DNA of 64,000 bases, taken from Euphorbia lathyris (taxonomy: Eukaryota > Streptophyta > Magnoliopsida > Malpighiales > Euphorbiaceae). The DNA lies in the NCBI RefSeq assembly GCF_963576675.1, contig NC_088916.1, positions 21,427,501 through 21,491,500 on the forward strand, read 5' to 3'. Below the pieces are notes generated by a model. That model saw nothing but the letters and a program-made list of their open reading frames with translations, was not told the origin of the DNA and ran no database searches. Position 1 is the first letter of the stretch. Each line of letters starts with the position of its first letter. Below are positions 37,500-49,431 of this stretch, piece by piece. A program made the position numbers and the translations under genes.

Positions 37500-38666
37500 A
37501 GAGAGAGAAAGCTTCCGAGGATGAAATATGTGAGAATGGTGAATTTTACCATCATGTGAATGCAAATTATTATGATTTAGTTTACCATGATGAGAATGAG
37601 TGTCAGAGAGTTGAGTGGAACCAACATGAGACCGCTTATGAAGATGACGAAGATGGGGTCTATCATGATGAGGATGAGCTTCGGTACAATTATTTAGAAC
37701 TCGGTGCTTAGTTCTTGGGAAGAAATATGAGGTGATCATCGACGGAGGAAGTCAAATGAATATCATTAGTCGGTATGCCTTAATTAATTTTGGTTTGGTT
37801 CTCAAGCCACATCCTAGACCTTATCGTATTGGCTGGATCAATGAGGTGGAGAAGCTTCAAGTTACTGACCAGTGTAAGGTTCCTTTCACCATTGGGACTT
37901 ATCAGGATGAAGCTATGTGTGATATTATGGAGATGGATGCTTGCCACGTGCTTTTAGGAAGGCCATGACAATTTGATTGTGATGCCTCACATGCGGGAAA
38001 AAGCAACACCTACACCATACGAAAGGCAGAATCCAATACATCCTTACACCTATGAAGAGTTCGCCTAGTGAGAAAGGTAAGATTGCCTTGAGAGTTTATC
38101 AAACTCGGGAGTTGAATGTGGATGGGTGCATAGGTGGAACGGGCGAGACATCACGTCATATTGACTTGGGTTCTGTGAATGATTTAGCTAGCTTCTCTCA
38201 TAATGAAGTCAAATCCAAGGAGGAGAGTGAGGTTGATACGGAAAAGAGCAATGTTAATGATGGGGAAGTTGAACAAATGTTCGAAGGTGACAAGTACGTG
38301 TATTTCAATGAGCAACCTAAAATGCTTACACCTTTGGAGAAAATACCATCTGACATAGCATATAAGATCTGGGAGATAGTGCACCTAGTCTTACACACGG
38401 TGAATTGAGCTCTAAGGAGGAAGATGAAGGTTATCCTATTATCCCTATTGACAAAACCGAGACTCCTAGCACATGCATGATGCAAAGAAATCAAGTCACC
38501 CACTTGGTAAAATATGAACTTATTCTTTTGTGCTTTGTTGAAATATGTGTGTTGGGATCTATGTTGTGTTTGTTGAGGAAGAAGCTACCATATGAGGGGT
38601 CTATGAGATGTAACTTGTGGTGAAGAGAAAGTGCTTCGTGGATTATTTTATGAATGGGAATGGCGT
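37500..38666 (+). pseudogene. Old Ty3/Gypsy gag-pol remnant with aspartic protease
   Basis: An acidic Tyr-rich linker (YEDDEDGVYHDEDEL) and a TAG near 37709 precede a retropepsin-like segment at about 37725-37968. Its motif VIIDGGSQMNIISR corresponds to the active-site DGGS-type loop of plant Ty3/Gypsy proteases, and the segment ends MDACHVLLGRP. A TGA follows where Trp is expected in LLGRPW. Further acidic linker sequence (38052-38408) carries no reverse transcriptase. The reading is cut at 38666 by insertion of the large Tat-type element. Confidence 0.65.
38662..38666. repeat. Tat-type element target-site duplication GGCGT, left copy
   Basis: GGCGT is repeated exactly at 58343-58347. Confidence 0.88.
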
Positions 38667-38799
38667 TGTAGACACCGAGTCGGAGGACCTGTGATGAAAA
38701 CCCATTACAAGACGGTTGAAACGGTTGATTCCGATAATTTAAAACAAAAATCACGAGAGGATCCGTAGGGGGTTGCGAGCGTCCAGTGGACGGCTCGCG

Positions 38800-39115
38800 A
38801 GTACTCAGCAGCGTTGGGCGAGCGTCTAGCGGCAGCCGGCGCGCGCCCGACGACAGTTGGACGCGCGCCTGGCAGCGCAGGGTGCACGCCTAATGGCGTC
38901 TGGGCGCACACGCCCAACTTATGTTGGGCGGGCACCCGACGACGTTGGGCGGACGCCCAATGGGCATTGGGCGAACGCCCAACTGCGGTGGGCAAACGCC
39001 CAACCTTCGTTGGGCGGACGCCCAACGCATGTTGGGCATCGCCCAACTTAAGTTGGTCGTCCGCCCAACCTACTTTGGGCGACGCCCAACTTTAGCCGGG
39101 CGTCGCCCAAAAATT
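38800..39115. repeat. LTR palindrome array (TTGGGCG...CGCCCAA), 5' LTR
   Basis: About ten short palindromes of the type TTGGGCGgacGCCCAAC, spaced roughly 25-30 bp apart, lie just upstream of the LTR TATA box. Each can form a GC-rich hairpin. The number and order of units differ from the 3' LTR copy. Confidence 0.8.
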
Positions 39116-39807
39116 CCGAGATCCGTGCCTATAAAAGGCACAGATCCCCATGCATTTTGAGGAGGGATTTTTGGGAGAGCTTTCTCACTCTAGACATTTT
39201 TAGAGAGAGAAAGTGATTTTTTTTGAGGAAAATATTTTTTTTCTCAAAAAGTCCGAATTTCCTAAAAGTTAAATTTTTACTAAAAAACCCGAAAAACACA
39301 AAAAACGCAACTCGTGAAATCGACCGACTTCAGCCGTCAAATACCGATCTTGAGGTATTATCCGAGGACTAGACTCGTTTTATTTATTTATTCATTTATT
39401 TTATTTTCTTATTTTATTTTTTAGGATATAGTTTTTATTTATTTAGTTATTTATTTATCACGTCTTATTTAATTTCCCGTATTTATTTATTTTTGTCTCG
39501 TATTAAATAAACGTTCGTTTTTGTTTTGAAATAAAAAAAACCTCGTTTTAATATCCCAATACGAACCGTGATCCGATTCAAAGATAGTTCGGGATTAAAA
39601 AACGTTGTAATTATAAGTTTTGAAAATATTTCTAAATAACGTTTTAAAATAAAACATCGTTTTAGGATTCTCCGTTATAGACTATGATCCAATTTTGGTA
39701 GTTCGGGGACCCGAAATGATAGAATAGATCTAATCTAAAGCTTTTGAATAAATCTGGAAACTGTGTGACTGATTCTGTAAATTTCTATTTTCTGTCACTA
39801 AAGGCTG

Positions 39808-39834
39808 TTTACCGACGGATTTTCCGTCGGTAAA
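39808..39834. repeat. Perfect 11-bp hairpin in the 5' LTR
   Basis: TTTACCGACGG (39808-39818) and CCGTCGGTAAA (39824-39834) around a 5-base loop, preceded by CACTA at 39796-39800. The same structure is in the 3' LTR at 56801-56827. It resembles subterminal repeats of CACTA transposons; whether it derives from one is a guess. Confidence 0.7.
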
Positions 39835-41349
39835 GCTGCTGAAAGGTAAAAAATGCTGTTTTGGTCATTCTTTGTCAACTTTTAGACTTTAGGTCCTTTA
39901 TATATATATGTATAATTATGTAACATATACTTTCAAGCTATTTTTAAATATTTTGTATATATATTTATTTAATGTGTTTAGATATTATTTTTCATTAATT
40001 TGGTTTAATAAAAGTATATGTATATGTACATATTTTTCTATTCCTTTAAACTATGCACATTTTGACATTTTGGGGGTTATTAGAAGGTTATTTTCTATAT
40101 ATACTTATCATAATAGTTTTGGGGTTAAAAAGCTAATTTCTTATTATTTGTGAATATAATTATCATTTCTATCCATTGATTATGGTATTTATTATTTACC
40201 CTTTCTTTTAAGTATATATGTATAGTATCATTTCTATCAAAAATATGTATATATATACTTTTCTCCTTTTCTTTTTAAATTTCTTATATGTATATATTAT
40301 TTGGGAAAATGTTTTGATTGGGTGAATTTGGATTCAATTCATTACTTGTTGTCATTTTATTCACATGAAGGATAATTGAGTGAAAAAGGGGAAAATAAAC
40401 CACAAAAAAAGGAGTTTAACTTGTTTGTGTAAATTAAAGCTTTTCTAGATATTCTCAAAGTGTAAATAATGTTTTCTTGTTGTTTTTAAATCGTTTCTAA
40501 AATATCACGTGTTGAAACCTTAATTCGTTCCAACGACGGATTAAGCGAACCTTGTAATTAAAATTGCTTTTGTGAATAATGAAGTTTTGAATTGTTTTCC
40601 TAACTAAATGGTTTTTGTACAAAATAAATTGACTTGTATGCTTAATCACGCTTTTAGATTAAAAATGTTTGCTCAACGTTTTCAAACGCTCGAGTCGTTC
40701 CAACGGCGATTCGAGTGAACATCATTAACGGGGTTTTGAAACGTACCTAAATCGTTCCAACGGCGATTAAGGTACGAACCATGTAAATAAACTCGTTTTT
40801 GGGGAATGAGATTAGCTTAGAATTAGTGTATAGACTAAGGCATAAAATCACACCGTGAATAAATCAATTCTTTCTTCTCCCCCTCTCTCTCCTATGTATT
40901 TTAAATTTATGCAAAATGGGTGATTCTTTACTAAAATGGCTTTTAATGACATGCTCAAAACGGTTTTCAAAACGAGAAAGAAAAGGTTTCAAATGAATTT
41001 TAAACTTAAAGAAATATGCGATTAGTCCGTTATCGCCTAACACGCTGAGTAGGAGGCCGGTGGTTCATAACCGGATGATGTCGGGGTGCCTAGTAGCCTT
41101 TCTCCGGAAAGGAGCTAGCCTTCTCGGCTCGTACCTAAGTTTCCCGAACCCTCACCGGTCTCCCGCAAGGGATCGGTGTTCATTTTCCCATTCGTGGGTG
41201 GCGACTCTTCCATACTCCGAGCTCCGGTCCTGCCGAGCAGCTTGATTCCACGATTGGTTGCTTTCGGCGCCAATCACCGCTTACGTCGCCATGAGGTGTC
41301 CACCCCCCGGTCCGCCCGGGCGAGGCCGTTCAGCACCTTGTCTAACAAG

Positions 41350-41367
41350 TGGCGACTCTGCTGGGGA
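41350..41367 (+). other. Tat-type element primer binding site
   Basis: TGGCGACTCTGCTGGGGA lies two bases after the 5' LTR, a primer site sequence common in plant Ty3/Gypsy elements. The tRNA species was not determined. Confidence 0.8.
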
Positions 41368-43278
41368 AGCGAGAAATTTGATTCAGGAAGTCGTGTATTA
41401 AGCCCTTAACGGGGACGGATCGTATTATTTCTTTTCGTATGCATTCATAAGCATTATTGCAAACCTTTTGGGTAATTTCCGCGAAACCTCTAGCGAGAGT
41501 CCATTCGTCGCTCGAAAGAGGCTAGTGTAAGTTCCCCCTTACAGTAAGGCGCCAAAGGGTCCCCATCCATTCGTTAGGGGCGAATTTGTGCGGTCCTGTG
41601 AGGTCCCGCGATCAGTCGTGTCAGCATATAGTAGCCTTAGAAGTTGCCATAGGATTACCCATTACCATTTTTTATGTGATGAATGAATCAGTTCGTGTTT
41701 TCAAATTGCCATGATATGTGTCTAAATCCTAAAATATGTAAAGGAAATGAAACGATGCGTTAATATATACTCTTAAACCGATATATAAACTACCCCAAAG
41801 CATCAAAACGATTCGAACTAAAGACGACTTAGTCATCTCGTATGAATGAACTTGTGCGACCCATCTGGTCCCTTTCCGTGTCCCGAAAAAGGCACATATT
41901 CAGGAAATATGTTGTGATGTAAGCACGTATTAGTACAAATCGGCTTGGTATTAAGGATAGTCATATCTCGATTCAAAAAACTATATTAACGATAGTCGTT
42001 ACTCACATTCTTTAAATACGTTGGGATAAAGCGAAATCATGACAAAACGAAAACGAAGAACATTTTTGTTTCGAACGACTTTGTCGTGACGTAAAGGGTT
42101 TCATAAACGTGACCCATCCCTTCGGAATGAAAAATAAACTCTTACGTTAAGCCTTGTGTTGTTCTTAAGAGAAATGGGTGTATCCACGAAGGTGACTAAG
42201 AAAATAAAAGCAAAAATAAACAAACGACCAAAATCATTTCGTATCTACGACGTATATCAATCCTGTGAGTAGTTAAAGAAAATGAACCAATGTCGTTAAA
42301 TACGTGCCTCGAACAGGTATATACGCCGTTTAAAATCGCGAAGCCGAATTAAACTGCATAATTGCACCATATGGACGAGACTGTGGATTTGACTAATGGC
42401 TCGATCATTTCGACCGTTACCAAAACTACAAGAAATATGGCCCGATTTGCGTGTTTGCTTAACTCGTGCCTAAGTGAAAAGAACGATAATATCCCTGCTT
42501 TGAATAAACATGCGATTAAACGAAATGTTGATTTTCTATAACCACGCTAGGATGATATATCCCGTAAATTGGAAGAAATAAAAAGTTGTTAATAGCCCAA
42601 GGATTATCGTGCGCTCGAATAAGACTCGCCGTCTTTTTCACGTAGCCAAAACGAGCAAGCGGATCCTTGACGCTAAAAACAAACGCGTTACGCGATGAGT
42701 CCGTTCCCTAAGAAAAAATCCAAAAAGTGATTTCATCACTAAACAAACACGTGGTTGCGTCTCTCGATAGATCCAAAAGATCCCTTCGTAATCCAAAAAT
42801 CGAGACACGAACCCACGTAAATAAAAAGGGAACGAGTCATTATCAATAACGAGCGATTGAACTGAAAGAATAACTCGTACCACGTCTAAAAACCGAGATG
42901 CGTTCAAAGGGTGTCAAAACCGGAGTTGAAGCATCTCGCAAAATAACGAGGGACGAGTTATTCGGAAGAACAATCCATTTGGTCGATATCTTAGTCACTA
43001 AACGTTGATACGTCAAAACGAACTGTATTGTCTGATGGATGATTTACTTTTCCCACAATAATCATCGGCATCACGCGTCCCCTGGACCGCAATGTGAGCC
43101 CCAAACCAAAATCCTAGGAAAGAGACTTGGACCATCGAGTGTGTGGAGGAATAAGGGTGGAAGAGAGATGTTGTGATACGTGTAATTAGACTAACGTTTG
43201 TTCTTCTTATCTTATATATCCGTAAATAATAAACGCACACACCATGAATCATGCATATAAAATCATGCATACATACTA
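41368..43278 (+). other. Leader between primer site and gag
   Basis: About 1.9 kb without a convincing gene. It is rich in CGAAA/TTTCG words. Short open frames here lack recognisable domains. Long untranslated leaders are usual in Tat-type elements. Confidence 0.5.
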
Positions 43279-46145
43279 ATGGATACCGTTCGTGCAGACT
43301 TCATCATTAAGCGGTTGTGGTTTCGCGAGAGTAACCGGCTAGTCAGGCAGTTTGATCAGCTACAGATTGACAATTCCGAATCGGCAGTTGTGGCTTCTGA
43401 ATCATCTTCGTCCGAGTATACTCAGTCTTCTGTCAGTATGTCTGCGACCGACGAAAAGGTGGCCGAATTGGAAAACTCTGTGAACAACATTAATGATCAG
43501 TTGGTCGCAATTTTGGCCTAGCTCGCTGAGCTAGCATTGAAGGATAACAAGAGTGGTAGCAAACGCGCTGAGAATGAAGTGAACACTGGTCCCCGCTTCG
43601 GGAACGAGGATGACTATCAGGATTATATCCAGAAACAACTTGAGAAAGAGAAGGCTAAGGAAGAGGAGTGGAAGCAGCACATCACTCAGGAGGTGCAGGA
43701 TCTACGTGGGGGAAGCTCCGGAAGTCAGGACTTCTATAATTTGAAGAATTGTTTGTCGGCAACTGCTTTGCCTTTGAAGTTTCGGCTCCCTGGCATGAAG
43801 AAGTTTGATGGAACTGGGGATCCTACTGCCCACATGAATCAGTATGTTGCGGTAATGAAGCACACGATCCTGACTGAGGATCAAGTCCTAGGACTGTTTA
43901 ATACTTATCTGGAGGGGGCTGTCCTCATATGGTTCCATGCGTTGCCGATGGTTACGAAGAGAGATTGGAAGGAGTTGGCGAAGTCATTCATCGCTCAGTA
44001 TAGCTTCAACACCATGCTTGAGGTTACTCTGAAGGAGCTGGAAAGCACTAAGCAACAAACTGGTGAGTCTTTTTCCGATTTTGTGAGGAGGTGGAGAGCC
44101 AAGGCGGCGGTTATGAAGCAAAAGCCGCTTGAGCAGGATCAGATCCGAATGGTAATTGGCAACACGTTGCCGTATATTAAGAATGAGCTGCGGTATATGC
44201 CTTTTACCGATTTCAATCAGATGTATAGCTGCGCCTTGACAGTTGAGGGGGATGGTGAGCCGAAGAAAGCTTATACCAAGTGGACAAAGTCTGGATATAG
44301 TGTCGGAGGGCCAAGCGCAAGTATAGAATCGGCCGTAGTGAAAGTGCTTGATCTTAATGCTATCGAGAAGCGGCGGTTCGCCAAGTTTGATCAGACCTAC
44401 GCAAAAGTTTTCGAACAATTACAGAAAAAGGGATTGTTGAAAGCCCTCACTCCTTATAGCAAAGCACCGCCTACTCCGCAGATACAAGCTAGGGGATACT
44501 GCGAGTTCCACAGTAATTATGGGCACACTATTGAGAACTCCGAGAGACTGAAACACGAGATTCAGGATTTGATTGAGGAAAAGAAGATAGTTGATCCTTC
44601 GTCAGTGAACCCTTCCACTAGGCGTAATCCATTGCCTAACCATAGGGTGAGCATGATCGGGTCTGGGCTCGGAGCAAGTTTAGTCATGGAATCCTTCGGG
44701 GAAAATGAAGAGGAGTTGTTGGACTCCGATGAGAGGAGTAATGTTGGAAATGGTTTATATGTGTCCTTCCTTGGCAAGGAGCAGAAGGGTGAACCGATGG
44801 ATGAAGGGTTAGACGGTGGAGCGCCGTATGATGAAGATAGTGCTGAAGAGACCGGGGAAGGGTCGTCTCGAACTATTATGCCAGAGTTGAGTCTATTCAG
44901 TGGGGTGGAGGATCCCGATGTGCACTTGCGCGAGTATATGCATGATTGTTTGTCGAATCATTTGGGGTGGATGAGATTGCTCTATGGTTCCACCATTCGT
45001 TGATAGGTGAGCCTTTGAGGTGGTTCCATTCATTGCCCGACTCCTACAAGCATGATTGGGAACGGCTGTCTGATCTATTCCTAGAAAAGTACAAGAAAGC
45101 TAAGGATAGGACCGCAGAGTGCTTTGCGCTGCAGATTGGGCCTATCAAGCGTCCGTTACCGAGGGTCAGTAAGTATAATGGCAACAAGGATCCGATGGAA
45201 CACCTTCATTTCTATTTGTCGGCAATGGGGCCATTGGGTTTTAAGGAGGAAGAGATCACGAGTTTGTTTTGTAATTCGCTGATGGGTGAGCCGTTGATGT
45301 GGTATATGTCGCTCCCGATGCATGTCAAGAGCGATTGGGCGGCAATGACGAAGAGGTTTATCAAAGAGTATACATTATGGATGCTTGCGGAACAAACACC
45401 GGACTCGCCCTCCTATGAGACACCTGAAGCGGTATTAGTGATGCCCAAGTATGGTGGATACCGGGATCCTGCTGAGCACGCAAGGTTGTTCCGCAACCAT
45501 ATGTATGACGCTGGGTTCCCTCAATGTGAGTTACATGAACATTTCCCGGAAACTCTCATGGGAGAAGCCTTGTTGTGGCACCAAGGCCTATCAGAGGAAG
45601 AAATGGGTCATTGGATACCTCTTAGGGATGCTTTTGTGTCGAGATATGAGATGTATGTTCCATGGATGGGATCCCTGGAAGATCTGGATAGGATCATGCA
45701 ATTCCCCGAGGAACCGTTTGTGGATTACGCTAGGAGGTGGAGGTATCACTACGAGCAGTGTCATGGAACCATGAGTGATAAGGTGCAGCTCATGTGCATA
45801 CAAAGAGGCGCAATTCCGATGGCGGCAAAAAGGATGAACAGAGTGTCCCTCAGGGACTATGATGATTTGATAGGCTGGGTTGTGTATGGATCAGCAGATC
45901 CCTTGTGTTTGAATTCAAACGTCCCTCACGTAATGGATCTGATGATTGTGGATATCTGGGAAAGTTCCTCGGAGGAGGGGGATGCCGATCGGAGAATTCC
46001 TATTAATATTTGGGATGAATCTGATGACGAACCGGAGATTGCCGTTATGACAAGATCAGGTCGAGTGGCCGAGGGGAAGGCACCCATGATTGAGACAGAA
46101 ATAGGGGAAGGATCGGCTCCCAAGCCAGATGACCAAGTCCTCTAG
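43279..46145 (+). pseudogene. Gag of the Tat-type element with four capsid-like modules (broken)
   Basis: Starts at the ATG at 43279. An acidic/coiled N-terminal part is crossed by a TAG at 43519-43521 (CAG expected). Module 1 (43777-44100) is a typical Retrotrans_gag domain: FDGTGDPTAH, LEGAVLIWFHALP, W then FIAQY, FSDFVRRWR. A degenerate knuckle-like segment CEFHSNYGHTIENSERLKHE follows. Three more related modules come next: 44878-45098 (FSGVEDPDVHLREYM, LIGEPLRWFHSLP), 45156-45371 (YNGNKDPMEHLHFYL, LMGEPLMWYMSLP) and 45429-45743 (YGGYRDPAEHARLFR, LMGEALLWHQGL, FVDYARRWR). A frameshift lies in module 2 near 44945-44985. The frame ends at a TAG at 46143-46145, after which pol continues in the same frame. 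Gag would form the particle that packages element RNA. Confidence 0.82.
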
Positions 46146-46148
46146 CAG

Positions 46149-49100
46149 TTGAAAAAAACACAAGCTAAGTCTACAGTGTGGGAAGTCCTATGTCATTCTA
46201 AGTACCACCATGAGAATCTGATGAAGGAGCTGCAAAATTTGGTCATTTCTACCGACACTGAGCCGACAGCACTAGTAGGGGCGATTATGGCCCGGAAGAA
46301 GACTGAAATCACTTTCACCGACGAAGATCTCCCGGAAGAGGGTAAGGCTCACAACAAGCCTTTATACATCCGAGCTGAAATTAATGGGAAGAAAACCAGC
46401 TGTGTAATGGTTGATGATGGATCGGCCATTAATGTTTGCCCGCTGAAACTCTTGTCCAAATTGGGAGTAGAAAGAGGAGATCTGACGGCCTCGGAAACCA
46501 TGATCAGGGCTTATGATGATAGCCGTAGGCACATCGAAGGAGTTTTTAAGGCCAAGCTGAAGGTATGGCCGCATGAGGAAGAAACTGAGTTCACTGTGTT
46601 GGAGATACCAGTGACCTTTACTGTGTTGTTGGGACGCCCATGGTTCCATAAGCTAGGAGGTATGCCCTCCACGCTCCACCAAATGATCAAATTCCCCTTC
46701 GGGGAGGAGATAGTGATGATCAGAGCGGAGAAGTTGAGTTCAGTGACAGTGTTGGGAATTGAGCCTCAGCTTTTCTCCGGATTCCAAGTTTCTAGGATCT
46801 ACGAGTCTAGCATGACCGTCGATGTGGTGAAGATGATGAAAGGGGGTTTCATCCCCGGTATGGGCTTGGGAGCACACCATCAAGGGTTGCCAGAATCTCC
46901 GGACTTCAAGAGTCAGAAAACCCGGAGGGGTTTGGGATATGAGCTGGGAGGTCCATCCAACACAGGTGGTGAAGGAAAGGTGGGCCTAAAGAAGTATTTT
47001 GTGAATGAGGGACACGGGAAGGTTTATTCTGGGACTCCCGAGTCATGGACTAGCACCGAAGGAAAGATTCTGCCAGGTTTTGAGATCTTCAATGATGTTA
47101 CCGACTGGGGCAAAGGAGAGGCGAGCTGCTTCGTCGAGGAGATCATGATGTTAGATCGGAATGCTGAGGAGCAGGTCATCACTATTGAAGCAACTGTGGG
47201 AGCGGTGGACGAGCCCAACACCTCCAAGGTTTATGAGAAACCCGAGAACCCTGTTGATGACAATTGTATTACTGCTTTATTTGAATCCGATGATGTACTC
47301 GCCAACACTATCAATGAAATGAATTCTGATTTTGCTTACTTGCTTGATGTTGATTCTGATCATTCCATGCATTCTCATTCATATAACATGCCTACATTTG
47401 AAATCAATACAATAGAAATATCAACTTTCAATCTTGGCACGGATGAAAATCCTAAACTTATACAAATTGCTCAAGAATTAACTACTGAAGAGAGGAAAGA
47501 ATTTGAGAGAATAATTAAAAAATACGAAATAGTGTTTGCTTGGACGTACGAAGACATGCCAGGAATCGATCAATCAATCGTAACTCACCGTATTCCAACA
47601 TACCCCGATGTTAAGCCCGTGAAACAGAAACTCCGACGCATGAGGCCGGAATGGGCAGATAAGATCAGAGAGGAAGTGAAGAAACAGTTAGAAGCAGGGT
47701 TCATCGAAGTAATCAACTATCCCCCTTGGGTCGCAAATGTAGTGCCCATCGCGAAGAAGGACGGCAAAGTGAGAATGTGCGTCGATTATAGAGATCTTAA
47801 CAAGGCTTTCCCCAAAGATGAATTCGCATTGCCTCACATCGACGTATTAATCAACAGTGCTGCATCGAGCGTCTTGCACACAAATGTTGACGGCTTCATG
47901 GGCTACATGCAGGTTCAAATGGCAGAAAAGCACAAGGCAAAGACCTCGTTCACAACTGAGTGGGGAACGTACTGCTATAGGGTAATGCCGTTTGGTTTGA
48001 AAAATGTCGGGGCAACTTATCAACGGATGGCTACGGCACTGTTCCATGATATGATACACAAAGAGGTAGAAGTTTATGTGGACGACATGATGGTCAAGTT
48101 GGAGATGAGAGAGGGGCATTTCGCTGCACTTGAGAAGTTTTTGGCCCGAATTGCAGAATTCAAGCTAAGGTTGAACCCGAAAGAAGTGCTTCTTTGGCGT
48201 TTCGTAGGGGAAGATCTTAGGCTATGTGATCAGTAACAAGGGGATTGAGGTGGATCCCGACAAGGTAAAGGCCATACAGAAAATGCCAGCACCCAAGAAT
48301 GAGAAAGAAGTGAGAGGATTTCTGGGGCAGGTTCAGTATATCAGTCGGTTCATAGCACGACTCACTACGATCTGCGAGCCGATCTTTAAGCTGCTACGGA
48401 AAGATCAACCAACGATTTGGAATGATAAGTGCCAGCAAGCATTGGAGAGTGTCCGGAACTATCTGTCTAATCCACCGGTTTTGAGACCACCTAAACTTAG
48501 AAAACCGCTTCTCCTCTATGTAGCAATCGAGGAGCGATCTGTTGGGGCAATGCTGGCCCAAGAAGGGGACACCGGTGTGGAGCACGCGGTGTATTATTTG
48601 AGTAAGAAGTTCCTGGAATACGAGCTTAAGTATAACATGATCGAAAAGACGTGCGTGGCAGTAGTATGGCTAACAAAGAAACTACGGCACTATTTTCAAT
48701 CTTACAAAGTGATCATTATTTCTCGGATGGATCCCGTGAAGTATCTGTACCGAACTCCATCTCTAACAGGGAAGCTAGCCCGATGGTTGTTGCTCTTGTC
48801 CGAATTTGATATCGAATATGTAACAAAGAGGGTTATTAAGGGGAGAGCCGTAGCAGAATTTCTGGCCAATCAGCCTCTGAACGTAGAAGAGGAGGAGATA
48901 AACTATGATTTCCCCGATGAGCACTTGAACGCAATAGAAGTTATACCGTGGAAAATGTTCTTCGATGGAGCGGTTAACTCAAATGGAGCCGGAGTAGGAG
49001 TGCTACTTATCTCACCAGAAGGAGAAAGGATCCCAATGGCAAAGAAGCTATCCTTCCCTCTCACCAATAATATGGCCGAATATGAAGCATGCATCTATGG

Positions 49101-49431
49101 GTTGGAGTCATTAGCAGCGCTGGGAGCATCATATGTTGAAATTTGGGGCGACTCAAAACTGATTATCGAACAAGCGCAGGGAAACTGGGAAGTAATGGAA
49201 GAAAGGTTGCGTCCATACCTAGACCAGTTGGAGGGACTGGCGCAGAGATTCAGCAAGTGCCATTTTTATCACATTCCTCGAGCACAGAATCAGGCAGCGG
49301 ATGCTTTGGCCACTTTGGTGTCGGTATGGGATAATCCCCGGAACCTTGCCTCAAAGCCTTTGGTATTGAGAAGGTCTCACAAACCATGCTACGAAGATGT
49401 AATGCTGTTGGGGGCAGATGAAAAGCCTTGA
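46149..49431 (+). pseudogene. Pol N-terminal half: protease, G-patch, RT, two RNase H domains (broken)
   Basis: In the same frame as the end of gag, after the TAG at 46143-46145. The protease has VDDGSAINVC (active-site DGS) and LLGRPWFH. A G-patch follows (GGFIPGMGLGAHHQGLPE then RRGLGYE, about 46835-46950). Reverse transcriptase spans about 47615-48225 with MRPEWADKIREEV, CVDYRDLNKAFPKDEF, MPFGLKNVGATYQR and the catalytic YVDDM. A frameshift lies near 48205-48236, before ISNKGIEVDPDK. The usual Ty3 RNase H follows (LLLYVAIEERSVGAMLAQE) and then a second RNase H-like domain at about 48955-49330: FFDGAVNSNGAGVGVLL, NNMAEYEACIYGLE, WGDSKLIIEQ, RAQNQAADALA. The second domain marks the Tat/Ogre lineage. 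The frame ends at TGA 49429-49431, where Trp is expected. Confidence 0.88.

Larger units (their letters stand above)
38667..41347 (+). repeat. Tat-type element 5' LTR
   Basis: Starts TGTAGACACCGAGTC and ends CTTGTCTAACA, 2,681 bp, closely matching 55649-58342. It contains a palindrome array (38800-39115), a TATA box (TATAAAAGG, 39130-39138) and a perfect hairpin (39808-39834). Confidence 0.92.

Noticed and set aside
38705..39160. Several frames on both strands with repeats such as VGRTPN and VGRSPN
   Set aside because: They are translations of the GC-rich palindrome array in the LTR; the same applies to 55687-56200.
41060..41409. Plus-strand frames in the 5' LTR end and primer site region, repeated at 58055-58407
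   Set aside because: They lie in LTR sequence and run across the LTR boundary; no coding function is expected.
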